Positions 10,536 through 21,900 of a DNA stretch of 64,000 bases are shown piece by piece (the first letter of the stretch is position 1; the number at the start of each line of letters is the position of its first letter). This DNA comes from Microstegium vimineum. Lineage: Eukaryota; Streptophyta; Magnoliopsida; Poales; Poaceae. Location: contig CM039137.1 of NCBI GenBank assembly GCA_022036555.1, positions 9,091,630-9,155,629 of the forward strand, in the 5' to 3' direction. The position numbers and the translations under genes are program-made. The notes under the pieces are model-generated. The model was not told the origin of the DNA. It made no database searches and was given only the letters and a program-made list of their open reading frames with translations.

Positions 10536-12085
10536 AAATTTTTCGCTAGCGTAATCTTATATCGATATATATCTAATATAAATAGAGTGATAGGAGAACG
10601 TCTTCGGTTGAAATAGGTACATGATTCTAGACTCTTGGGTTGAGAAGCATATTATATATATCTACTATTTTGAAGCCTGAGTGTTAAATAATATTGAGAG
10701 CTCCGGTGGAGCGCCGCTCTACTCCGGCCATGCACCAGAACTACCGTATTTAATGTGATATCTTCTAGTTTTTACTCCTACACTTATCTCTAGTAATAAT
10801 AATTTGCTAGCGCTAGCATCTCGCCTCCATCCACGCACTCCACTTCCACCTGTCCCATTTAATTAAGGAAAATAAGGTCTTGTTATGTCTCCCCTAAAAT
10901 CCTCGTGCATGGTTTTTATTATAATACATATCCTGACACACCGTTCTGATCTTGGCTGGTGATGCACAGGTAAATTTTATCGCTGCTGGACGCTGCTTCC
11001 GCCGATGATGGTCAGGCGTGCGCCCTGGATGCAGCCTTGTCACACCCGGTTTTAAGGACAAAACCAGATATACGCCATATGAGAGTCCAGGAAGTCAAAT
11101 CTCACATATAGCCACAAATTAAGGAGATATCAAAAGACAATACTTAAATACATAACATATAAGGTCAAAGGATAACCTCAACACAACAAACAGCGGAAAG
11201 ACAACTTCGATCTTCAGGTGAAAGCTCCAACTTCACAGGGACAACTGACTGGTTGATCACATGCCTAACTCCTTTAAGCTCTTGCAATCTGATATGGTTG
11301 ATAAAGCAAGGGTGAACACTTAAAGTACTCAGCAAGAATAACACAGGGTTATGAAGCTCAAAGGCTGACACTGTCTGTACTGCGGTTGCTTTTAACTTGA
11401 TCAAGTTTTACCAATACTTAGCTTTAGTTATACATACCCAATTGATAAACCACATGATAAGAATAATAAACATCATTAACAATTAAACAACATGATCATC
11501 TACACTGTGAGTTTTCCAGGCCGCTCGTGACCGTGAGCACGGCTATCATGATAGATTTACACTCTGCAGAGCTTACGCACTTTACCCACAAGCCATGTAG
11601 CCCATATACCCGGGTTCTCGACTCCTGTAACACTTCCAAGGTGAGTAGGCAGGGTACACTATGAAGTCTTTCAAGAAGTATTTCTAGCATGTAGTAGACC
11701 CTACGGACCCAATGCAAAGGGGTGTGTAAAGCCCCTACTCGATGGTACCCTCCCGGAGCGGTAAACCACTCTAGGCCATGCCCTACAACCAGCTCGGTAA
11801 AGGTGCCTTTCACGAACTACAATCATGCTAGTCCAACTGCCATACTAGACTAAAACCAGAGCCATGATAGCACACATGGTTGCGTTATTATCCCAGCTTT
11901 TGCCCTACAGTGGGTCCTATTCGATGTTGCTATAAAGCCAATTTTAGATAATCGTTGCATAATCCATTAGTCAAGATTCATCTCAAGATTCATCATGTTC
12001 AGCATAGCGAAACTACCCATATGCAATAGTAACCCAAAGGTGACAAGGAACAAGTTCAACAAGCTAGGGTAGATTTAAAATAGGA
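10536..12085. repeat. Direct repeat, copy B, starting at the assembly gap
   Basis: Second copy of 8886-10435. Unique sequence resumes at 12086. If the overlap is an artefact, the true order is 8886-10435 followed directly by 12086. Confidence 0.93.
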
Positions 12086-13585
12086 ATCAATTGATACACA
12101 TGCAACATGACTAGATTTGATTATAGTGAATGGGTAACAAGGATGATCCCATGTTAAACTTGCCTTAAACGCTTAGATCCTTTTTCACTTGATTCTTGAT
12201 CTTCTGATGACTTCTTCTTGATCTCCATGTAAATCTCACCGATTAGACAAGATCATAAACACCACACAAGCATCTGAACAATCATACAATATCTACTTTA
12301 GAACAATACACCAATCAATGAAAAAGGTTTAAAATAAATCTACGTCTTGCTACGATCACGCAGACACGAGAGATACGATAATCGGATCTATAACGGAAAA
12401 GAAGCGGCTACCGAAAGATTAGCTTTTAAAAGAGAACTAGATTTCATTTATTTTATCTATAGAAAAGCATATATTGGATACTTCATAGAAATACCCAAAT
12501 TAAGTTAATTCACATTATATTTGCTTGGAAAAACAATATTAAACTAAATATATTGTATTTTATGAAAAACCGAAGTGAAAACCTAGACTAGTTTTAATTG
12601 GAAAACTATTGAATATAAATTAATCAATTATCATTTAAAAGAGGAAAACATTATTAATACTGTTACTAACATGTAGGTTATACCGTTACAAAACCAACGC
12701 AACTTGAACGGATGAAAACGGATCTAAGACGACGAGATTATGAATTAAAAAGGATTTTCTATACAAGATTGAAGCTTTAAAATAAATAAATATAAACTTT
12801 ATTTTGAAAATTGATTAACATAGATTAAATCTATACTAATGGATAGAACATGAAATTACGGATCTAACGTAAGTTGAACGGATGAATTTGGATCTAAAAC
12901 GAGCAAGTTATAAACATTTGAAAACAGTGGCAGATCTGTAAATAAACTAAACTTTATTGATTTAAAATAAATCGGAAATTCGGATTCGGCTTTTGGACGG
13001 CAGGTTTATTAGATGAAAACCGGGGGTCTCTTTATAAAGAAGACCCACGAAGGGGTATGCTCGATCCTGATCCATCCGATCCCATCTGGATGGACCAGAT
13101 TAGACCGAGGGGGAGATGAGGAGTGCCCTGCCGGAGCAGAGGGCAGGGATGGCGGCGCCATGGCCGGTTTGAGCCCGAGCTCACCGGTGCAAGGGGTCCC
13201 GGGGCTCTGGTGCTCGGTTTTTCGAACCGAAAACACCGGGAGAAAGAGCAGAGAGAGGCGAACGTACCAGAGGCGATATCAGGGCTCGAGGATGGACGAG
13301 GATGGGCGGCGTCGAGCGGTGGCGCAAGACAGCTTCTTGCAAAACGACGGCGAGGCCGTTGTGAGCAAAACCGAGGCGAAAAGAGAGGAGCAAGGGGTTC
13401 GGCGAGTTCGGCTGAGCGACCCGAAGCTTCACCGGGGACCTACGACGATGACGAGGAGGCAGGCAACCGCGTCGACGAATCGGGCGGCGGTGGAAACTGC
13501 TGTGCTCGGCGATGCGGTGTTGTGCTGCTGTTGCAAGGCGAGGCGAGGCAATAGTAGATGAGGCAAGGCGACACGGTGCTATGTG

Positions 13586-13594
13586 CTATTTATA
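13586..13594 (-). promoter_or_regulatory. LTR promoter TATA box
   Basis: TATAAATAG on the minus strand, inside the solo LTR and in the orientation of the element. It could still start transcription toward 13,000. Confidence 0.5.
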
Positions 13595-14130
13595 GCCGGT
13601 CTGAGGGAGGGGTTTGGGCGTGGCACGCACGCCAAGGCCGATGTGGACGCGCTCCTCTGCTCGGCAGAGTTCGAGCCTGAGAAGGGAGGAAGGAGAAGAG
13701 GCTGACGCACGGGCCCGACGCGTCAGTGGAAGAAAAGGGGAAGGCGGTGGCCAAGCAGGCCGGCGAGGCGAGCTGGGCCGAGGCCAAGGCCTAAACGGGA
13801 GCGGGGAGCTGGCCAGCAGCTCGGCTGGGCCAAAAGAGAAATAGGAGGGAGGGAGAAAGGTTTTTATTCTTTTCTTTTTCTGAAAACCTTCTTTTTCCAA
13901 AACCATTTTCCAAATTATTTTCAAAAGCGTTTGAAATTATTTTTCTTGCTTTGATTAAACCAATCAGTACAAAAGTATCAATGGCATGAATGCTCAAACA
14001 TGTGGCTAACTCTAGGGTAAATTTTAATTTGAATAAAAGTTTTTAATTTCCTATATTTTCATGAGCACCAAAATTCAAAATTTACTCAATTTCAATCTAT
14101 TTCCAAAAATTCAAATTTTTGGGTGTTACA

Positions 14131-15029
14131 AACCTACTCCTCCATGTCATTCAACTTGGACGCTTGGACAGGTTCATCGGCTTGGCGACGGTGTGTTTCA
14201 TCCAGCCTAATAGTCTTCCATGATATTCAATTTGCCTGTCCATACGATTCATCTTTGCTTGTTTGATGAAGTGCGACGGCTCAAGTGCATTTTCTGGTGG
14301 ACGACCAACTTCTGCGGATCCAATTCATGGTGTGTTACCTTATTTTGTTTTCACAAGTGATTTACTGATTTTTTATGTTTTGAGCAGATCGAGATGAAAA
14401 TTCCTCCCTCCTCGTGTGCAAGTCTACACACCTAGGCTGTATGCATCTACGACCTATCCCAATTTGCTAGCTCTTCACGAATGCAAATTGAAACAGGCGA
14501 ATCCTTAATTTTAGTTGGTGAGTCCTCAAATTCTCGAGGTTATTTACTATTTTTTCATACTTCTTGCGGTTTGATTTGTTACGCTAGTTTTTTTTGGCTC
14601 AGGCTACTTTCTCTATTCTTTTGTGATTTTTGGAGGCATTTTCTCACCTTTGAAAGCGCATAAAAGGAAAAACTTCTAGTGAGCATTACGAGAAGAAGTT
14701 TCAGATCGGAATCTGATTACGACAGACGGTGTTGTCTCCATTTCATGAATCTGGCTACTCGAAGGGAAAATCACGTCAATTGATGAACTCCAGGAACGAC
14801 AGTTGATGCTAGATTTGTTTTTTTATGGATTTTTGTTGTATAAAGTACAGGTGGTTTTGGTCCAAACATTCATGTGTAATTAAACATATATTATTGATAC
14901 GGTTATTTACTTATTTTGATTTCATTATTACTAGTTTATGAAGAACCGTTCCACATAATCACAGACACTTTGTAGTCCTGCGTTAAACATTCATTTGAAA
15001 GAATTTACTGTGTTTAATATTCAAAGTTT
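14131..15029. other. Intergenic sequence without recognised gene
   Basis: AT-rich with short ORFs only. The longest plus ORF is 60 aa at 14481-14663, with no recognisable motif. Confidence 0.5.
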
Positions 15030-16004
15030 TGGAAATATTCAGCTCATGTGAATTGACTGTGTTAGTAATTAAAAAATTACTAACTATAGTGTTAGGTACT
15101 AAATTTACACACTAACATACGTCAAATAGTTAATTCGTTAGCTAATTGATGCAATCAGTAATAAAAATTGTCCCAACAATAAGAGTTTTTATTTAACCAA
15201 GCAGTAATTTATTAATTTCATGTGATTATCTTTTTCAGAATTTTAAAAATATTCAGCTTATGTGAATTTACCGTGACAGTAATTAAGAAATTTCTAACTA
15301 TAGTGTTAGGTACTAAATTTACACCTTAACATACATCAAGTAATTATTTCGTTAGCTAATTGATGCAATCAGTAATAAAAATTATCCCTGCAATAATAAT
15401 TTTTATTTAACCCAACATTACTTTTAAAATGCCATGTCATTATATTTTTAAGAATTTTGGAAATATTCAACACATGTGAATTTACCGTGTTAGCAATTAA
15501 AAAAAACTAACTGTAGTGTTAGGTACTGAATTTAAACACTAACATACTTCAAGTAATTAATTCGTTAGCTAATTGATGCAATCAGTAATAAAAATTGTCC
15601 CCGCAATAAGAATTTTTATTTAACCCAACTGTAATTTATTAATTTCATGTGATTACTTTTTAAGAATTTTGGAAATATTCAGCTAATGTGAAATGTGAAT
15701 TTACCGTGACAGTAATTAAAAAATTACTAACTATAGTGTTAGGTACTGAATTTACACCTTAACACACGTCAAGTAATTAGTTCGTTAGCTAATTGATGCA
15801 ATCAGTACTAAAAATTATCCCACGAATAAGAATTTTTATTTAATCCAACAGTAATTTATTAATTTCATGTCATTATCTTTTTTAGAATTTTGGAAATATT
15901 CAGCACATGTGAATTTACCGTGTCAGTAATTAAAAAATTACTAACTATAGTGTTAGGTACTGAATTTACACCTAAACCTACTTCAAGTAATTAATTCATT
16001 CACT
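15030..16004. repeat. Tandem repeat array, ~214-bp unit, about 4.5 copies
   Basis: The core GTGTTAGGTACT recurs at about 15089, 15303, 15516, 15736 and 15950, a spacing of 213-220 bp. Each unit also contains GGAAATATTCAGC, TTCGTTAGCTAATTGATGCA and ATCAGTAATAAAAATT, with divergence between copies. The last unit is cut off near AATTCATTCACTAATGCAGG. It is non-coding and could be a small satellite block or the internal array of an unrecognised element. Confidence 0.88.
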
Positions 16005-17189
16005 AATGCAGGGACACACAAATAGACTGTGAACTTACATGATGTGGATTTTATATATTAATTTTCCAAATGGTCTAATCTTTTTTGTTAACTTGGTGTT
16101 GGCTTTGTAGGATATTTGTCAGGTATCTTTGAGAAAATCATGAAAACTATATAAATATTACTGGCACGAGGTAATGAAGTGTGAATGAATAGCATATCGA
16201 AAAATGTCGTATGAGCTAATAAAAATGTCGAGCGTGCACGACTCAATGGTTATTTTATTACTGATAGCATCATTGATATCACAAAATTATTATAGGTTGG
16301 TCATTGAGATTTAAAATAACCTGCGCTGAGAGCCTTGCACGGTCGATAGATGGACGGTCTTTTTTTTTTTAATTCTAATAGTATAGTGCAAATTATGTAC
16401 TGTCTTATGTGCTGCAAATTCATAACAGATTCATGTAGCCAAGAAAATTACTGATAGATACATATAGATAGATAATTAAACAAAATTTACTCATGTCCTG
16501 TGAACGGTGCTTTGCTCGCAAATTAACGATCCTGTTATTTGGAAAATTTTGAAAAATATGGAAAACAACTAATATGAGGCCATGTAAATCAAATTAATAA
16601 CTTTTTTTTTTATTTCTGATAGTATATTTTGGATATGCAAAAAAAATCCTTTCATATGGTGTCAACGCGATCATATTGTGTCCCTGTGTCATATTTTAAT
16701 AAACGATATTCTTTATACATAGAAAGAGATGGATAATTCGGTCAGGTAACCAATTGTAAAGGAAATTACTTTAAATGATACTTTATACGTCAAAAAAGAA
16801 CGTGCCTACTTTAATATTGATGTGTTTAGCCGGTGTAATTAATTTATTTGTAGACTGCTACATGCCGGTTCCTAGTGCTGTGTGAGACCTAAGACAATAC
16901 TGAATTATTAATGGCAGTCATGAAGTTTGGATGACCTCTGCCCGATTTTTACTCCCTCATACCTCGATGTAATTAAATTGTAGAGTTAGGTGAACTCTGA
17001 GTAATCTAATCCCGATCCTCCGGATGGTACGTACCCACCACCATTTAGTGCCGAATAGTAAATGACGGTAAAATATGCAGGATCTTGAATGAAAAATTAC
17101 TACCTTAGGTCTCGCCGGAATATAAATGAAGTGGTGCCTCCGACAGCCGTAGTGTTGAATATAAATTAGCACCCAGGCTGCTAAATAGT
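16005..17189. other. Intergenic sequence without recognised gene
   Basis: AT-rich. A minus-strand ORF of 71 aa (17172-16957) has no recognised domain. No transposon ends found. Confidence 0.5.
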
Positions 17190-17194
17190 GCAGT

Positions 17195-17269
<75 letters not shown>

Positions 17270-17285
17270 ACACACACACACACAC
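17190..17285. repeat. Compound (TA)n(CA)n microsatellite
   Basis: A long TA run with one interruption (TATTATATATA), followed by CACACACACACACACA. Likely to vary in length between individuals. Confidence 0.93.
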
Positions 17286-17480
17286 TATCTCCATTCACAA
17301 AATAATGCAATTTTGGATTTTGTGGAGTCAAATAACTTCATCTTTTGACTAAATTATAAAAAATGTACAAACATTCATGATACAAAATAAGTGTCATTAG
17401 ATTAGTTACAAAATATATTTTTATAATAAATTTATTTAGAAACATTATTATTCACTATAAATTTAGTTAAACTTGAGCTT
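17286..17480. mobile_element. Partial Stowaway-like MITE
   Basis: It begins CTATCTCCATTCACAAAATAATGCAATTTTGG, as in Stowaway elements starting CTCCCTCCGT, and continues with the usual AAATTTAGTTAAACTTGAGC near its end. The right terminus is missing or degraded. Confidence 0.4.
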
Positions 17481-18640
17481 CATTTTCTGGTATAGATGAG
17501 CATGCAGCCCGCAGCCTGCCAGACTAGTGACCCGACACGAAGCCCAATTTTTCGGCCCAAGCACAGCCCTACCCGGTGGCCAATAGGCTTATGGTGGAGC
17601 AGACCGTGCTTGGACCGCTCCCTGGTGTCTGGCCTGCTGCCTGCTAAAGGCTGTGGTTTCCATGCCCCATAACCATATCTCTCGTGTCCTCTTAGTCCTT
17701 TCCTGCGCCGCACAACAACCACGCACTCGTTTCGCTCTTCCCATGCCATGCCCTTATGACTCGCTTCTCTCCTCTCGCGGAGTCACTCCTTCGTCCTCCC
17801 CTGATCCCTCTCTCTCTCTCTAAATTCACCAAATCTCGCTCGTCCACAGAGATGGCTCGAATAGGCAACAGAGGGGAAAGCACGCCTGTGGGGAAGCATA
17901 TTTTAACATCTTTAGTTTTCTGAGGGGAGCATATTTTTTTATAGCTTATTAAGTTTTTTAGTTGAACTAGTTGGACCATACAATTCATGTAGAATGCATT
18001 TCTTTAGATACCAGGTTTTTTTAATAAATAGATATCAAGAATTTCTATACAATTTCTACATGAGTTTTGTGATCAGTCATCTAGTATTAGTCGAGCCAAA
18101 GGCTAAATATAGTTGCCAACAAATTTCCAGAACATTTTTTTGAAACAATATTTTCTGAACAATTAACATGAATGATTAAGAGTTTTGGAGAAAGAACTAA
18201 AATATGAGGTCGGACCCATGGAAAATTCTTTTTTGTTTGCTGCCGTATTCAAATTCCTACTTTGGATTTTTTTTCATGTATTTCAAGCTTCTGAATCATT
18301 ATTATATTGCTGTTTTCGCACATTTTGTGATTCACCTATATTTTCTATTAAAACATTCTTTGAAAAGGTTTGGTGTTTAGTCAATCATATCTTTGTTTGA
18401 TTGCTATTTCGTTAGTAGAGTAAAAAACCGCGATAGGAAGAAACTTTAGTAAGAATTGGTTATGTGCAAAAATTTTGTAGAGACGGAAATAAAATTCTCT
18501 TTTTTTCTAAAAAGATTTTTTACAAAAGAGTTTGAAAGCCGAGACCGGGGCGCCACAAAAGACTGAGCACGATGTGAAAGGCCACACATTCACCACGAAG
18601 GACCACGGCCGAGCCACATAGACCTCATAGTCCAGCCCGA
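17481..18640. other. Intergenic sequence upstream of the diflavin oxidoreductase gene
   Basis: C-rich at 17690-17830 with a CTCTCTCTCTCTCT run, then AT-rich. A short ATG-started frame near 17851 ends after about 25 codons. Nothing recognised. Confidence 0.5.
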
Positions 18641-18644
18641 GCTA

Positions 18645-18670
18645 GGCCCAATACTCATATAGGCTGGGCC
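18645..18670 (+). promoter_or_regulatory. Paired GGCCCA (site II-like) promoter elements
   Basis: GGCCCA at 18645-18650 and its inverse TGGGCC at 18665-18670, about 255 bp upstream of the start codon. GGCCCA/TGGGCC motifs bind TCP-type factors and mark promoters of many plant housekeeping and cell-growth genes, which fits a cytosolic electron-transfer enzyme. The transcription start is not determined. Confidence 0.5.
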
Positions 18671-18675
18671 TTGTC

Positions 18676-18867
18676 ATGGTCAACAGGGCAAGAAAGCAAC
18701 AATCTTTCGCCTTCCTCCCCTCCCCCTCTCGCAGTCTCGCTTGGCAACCGGCGGCGCCGGACACAAGGGAGGCACGTGCACTCAACGAACACCAAGCTCA
18801 AGGTAGGCGATCGTACGGGCGAACCTCTGCAGCGGCGGCAGAAGCTCGCGTGACCTGGGCGGAGTGA
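18676..18867 (+). other. Possible upstream ORF (63 aa) in the 5' leader
   Basis: An ATG at 18676, six bases after the TGGGCC motif, opens a 63-codon frame that stops before the main ATG (18926). It matters only if transcription starts upstream of 18676. A GTAGGCGAT donor-like site near 18802 means part of it could be a leader intron. Confidence 0.3.
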
Positions 18868-18925
18868 GCCGATTGAGGCGCCTTTTGGTTGCGCTTGTTG
18901 GCCGCCGCTAGGCTAGGTTCCCTCC

Positions 18926-21900
18926 ATGGCGCCCTCGTCCGCGGAGGCCGACTCGGCGGTATCCTCCAGAGGCCGCCTCCTCGTGCTCTACGCGTCACAA
19001 ACTGGGAACGCCATGGACGCCGCAGAGCGTGTCGGCCGCGAGGCAGAACGTGGCGGCTGCCCGGCCGTCGACGTGCTCTCCATGGACAGCTTCGACCCCG
19101 TAAGCTCCAAAACCTAAAGCCCTCAGCCAAACAACCCGTGCTTGTGCGAATGTGACGCCTCTGTGTGTTCGTGCAGAGTCTCTTGCCGAGCGAGCGGTTC
19201 GTGGTTTTCGTGGTGTCCACCACGGGGCAGGGCGATCCCCCGGATTCCATGAAGGTCTGGACATTTTGATCCACTAAATTATATCCAGTCGTCTGGATTG
19301 CTCATTGGGATTTTGGGTTGGAATGTTGCGGCAGGCATTTTGGAGATACCTGCTTCGGAAGGATCTGGATAGACAATGGCTTGAGGGGATCCATCATGTA
19401 GTGTTTGGACTCGGGGATTCAGGCTACCAGAAGTACAATGTGAGACTTTTTTTTTTCTGGGCAATTGAGCTTGCTAATACTCATTATGTGCTGCCATCAG
19501 TGCAATGCTGTATGCTTACATTTTAGTGACTTATTGCTAGAAGAACATTCCACACCATGCATCTTTAGAAAGCTGTATATGGGTATAATGACATACTCCT
19601 TGGTGATTCTGATCCCTTTGCTTTGGGTTGTTGCGATGAATGATTAAGTGTTAAGCACCATATTTTTGGGGGAGATATAAAGCTGTTTTTTAGTCCTAGT
19701 ACTAGGTGAATGCTTGTAAACTGAAGCTAGTATATTCTTAAGTTCTAATATAACCACTGTAGCAGCTTCAGATAACATTTGCATGCACCTCAACACAACA
19801 TTGTAACTTTTCCTTTTTGTACTATATTCTAAACATACATTCTGCTGTTTCCTTAACTGTATTTATATCTTATTTCAATCAAACTGAGCTGTACGCTTGT
19901 AATATGCTTCTCATAAGTCATGACTTCTGGTTTGCAATGGTCCTCTTGTTTCTCTTTGCCCTTCATTAGTGTGTTTACTACTGCAGTTTTCTGCAAAGAA
20001 GCTTGATAGAAGGCTTTTACATCTTGGTGCAGAACCGGTTCTAGAGATAGGTCTGGGAGATGATCAGCACCCTTCAGGGTATGATTTAAATATCTTACTT
20101 GCTTTGTGTAAATAATTGTTACCTCATGATTGTAAATTTTGTACGCTGTCATTTTATTTTCCCTCAGAAGTATTTTTTTTCTCAATTTTAATGGATTTTC
20201 TTCGTTGTGCAACATCAGGTATGAAGGGGCTTTAGATCCTTGGTTGCTATCTATGTGGAAATCTCTGAATGAAATTAATCCATCACTCTTACCTAGAGTG
20301 TCTGATATCAATGCTTCTAATTTGAGTATTTTGGGGGATTCAAAAGTTCATGTCATTTATTACTCTTCCAATGAAGTTCCACAAGATCCTATACTTTCAG
20401 GTCTGAATGGATGAACTGGGTATAATTTACTGGCATGCTCTATTTTGCAGTACCTATTTATGATTTTATCTATTGTCTATTTCACAGACCCCAGTAAGAT
20501 AATAAGTAGCGCAAGATCAATGTCCCCTGCACTACAGTTCCATCCTGATGGAGAGCCACCTTACATGCTTCAAATGGTATATAATATGCTCTTTACACAG
20601 CTTGAACTTGTATCATTGTTATCTCTAATCCTTGTTTCATATCTAAATTAGTTTTTCTTTGCTTTTAAACCATAATAATTACAGCTTACTGACTATTTCT
20701 AGTCATGGATATTATTTAAATTTTGTTCCTGTAGTACTAAAAAACTATTTCTGGACTCTAGAGTACTCACAAAATTTCATTGTTGAAAAAAGCATGTGCC
20801 TCCCAAATAGGGCTGTCAATGAACCGAGCTCAAGCGAACTTAGCTGCTTATTTCTTGAGCTAGTCATGCTCTCGAGCCGAGCCCGAGCAAGCTCAGGATC
20901 CCACTCGATCTTGCAGTGGTGCTCTAGCTTGCCTCGGAAAAGCTCGCCACCAGCATCTACATTGATGTCATGATCATGGTCATGGGGATGATGGAGGAAG
21001 ATATGATCCCAAACTAGAAATTCAGTCCAAATATACAACTAGGGATGCTTGAAAAAAATGCCTGAGTGGATGAATCGAAGGAAAAGAGCAAGATAGCAGA
21101 TTCGAGAAATAGTATATCTGTGTTGAGGTCTTAAGGAGCTCAACCTGGATATTCCTGGGGTCGAGCATGGCAGTGCAGTACATTTCTAGCTGCGAAGGGG
21201 TTGGTTAGGCTGTGAGGGGAGAGAAGCATGATGGTCGATGGCGGAGGGTACTGGCATGGAGAGTGAGGAATGTGGCGGTAGGCTTGGCACTGGCCAGTGA
21301 CGTGAATCGCAGCACTCACTGAGTCGCTGGTAAGAAACGGCGCTAGGATAGGGATAGCATCGGTGACCCAGGGGGATGGACACAGGAGTGGGTTCAATGA
21401 TCTGCTAGTCCGGTAGTTGTGGGCCATGGGCCTTTGTTGATTGATTGTAAGTTTTAAAGGAGATAAACATCCTAGAAAATCAACTAACACAAGCTCCATC
21501 AAGCTACTTGAGATCGCTCGATAAAAGCTTGCTAGCTTTGGCCTGAGCTTGAGCTTCATTTAATATCCTGTTGAGTCGAGCTTGAATCAAGCGTGCAACG
21601 AGCTGAATTTGAGCAGCTAATCACTATCATTGCAGTACTGAGGTTAGCTTGAAGTTACACGTTATAGATTGATAGATTTTTTCCCTGATAGGTCTTATTG
21701 GCATTTCAAGATGTTTACAATGGTGAAATAAAGTCAAACTTAACTAACTAGTGGATACTGGATGTCAATTTTTTAAAGACTACTTTGGCAGACAACAAAC
21801 TTGGTTGAAATGATGGTCCATTTGTTATGGCAATGTATCGTGATTCGGCACTAATCTCTTTATTTGTTCTATTGCTAATGAATTAATGATATTGAATACC

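Larger units (their letters stand above)
9388..14130 (-). mobile_element. Solo LTR of a long-LTR Gypsy (Del/Tekay-like) element
   Basis: Read on the minus strand it starts TGTAACACCCAAAAATTTG (14130) and ends CTTAAAACCGGGTGTGACA (9388), i.e. TG...CA ends with extended inverted termini. Flanks are AGCCT (9383-9387) and AACCT (14131-14135), a 5-bp target duplication with one mismatch. Removing the presumed 1650-bp assembly artefact leaves about 3.1 kb, normal for the long LTRs of this lineage. No gag-pol, primer-binding site or second LTR is present, so LTR-LTR recombination is inferred. A TATAAATAG box lies at 13594-13586. The lineage is from memory of TGTAACACCC-type grass LTRs. Confidence 0.72.

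Noticed and set aside
9515..11813. Identical pairs of minus-strand ORFs (79 and 105 aa)
   Set aside because: They lie inside a solo LTR and are doubled by the probable assembly overlap.
9008..16340. A Helitron starting TCTACTATTTTGAAG
   Set aside because: I found no convincing 3' hairpin followed by CTRR and no A/T insertion site that fits.
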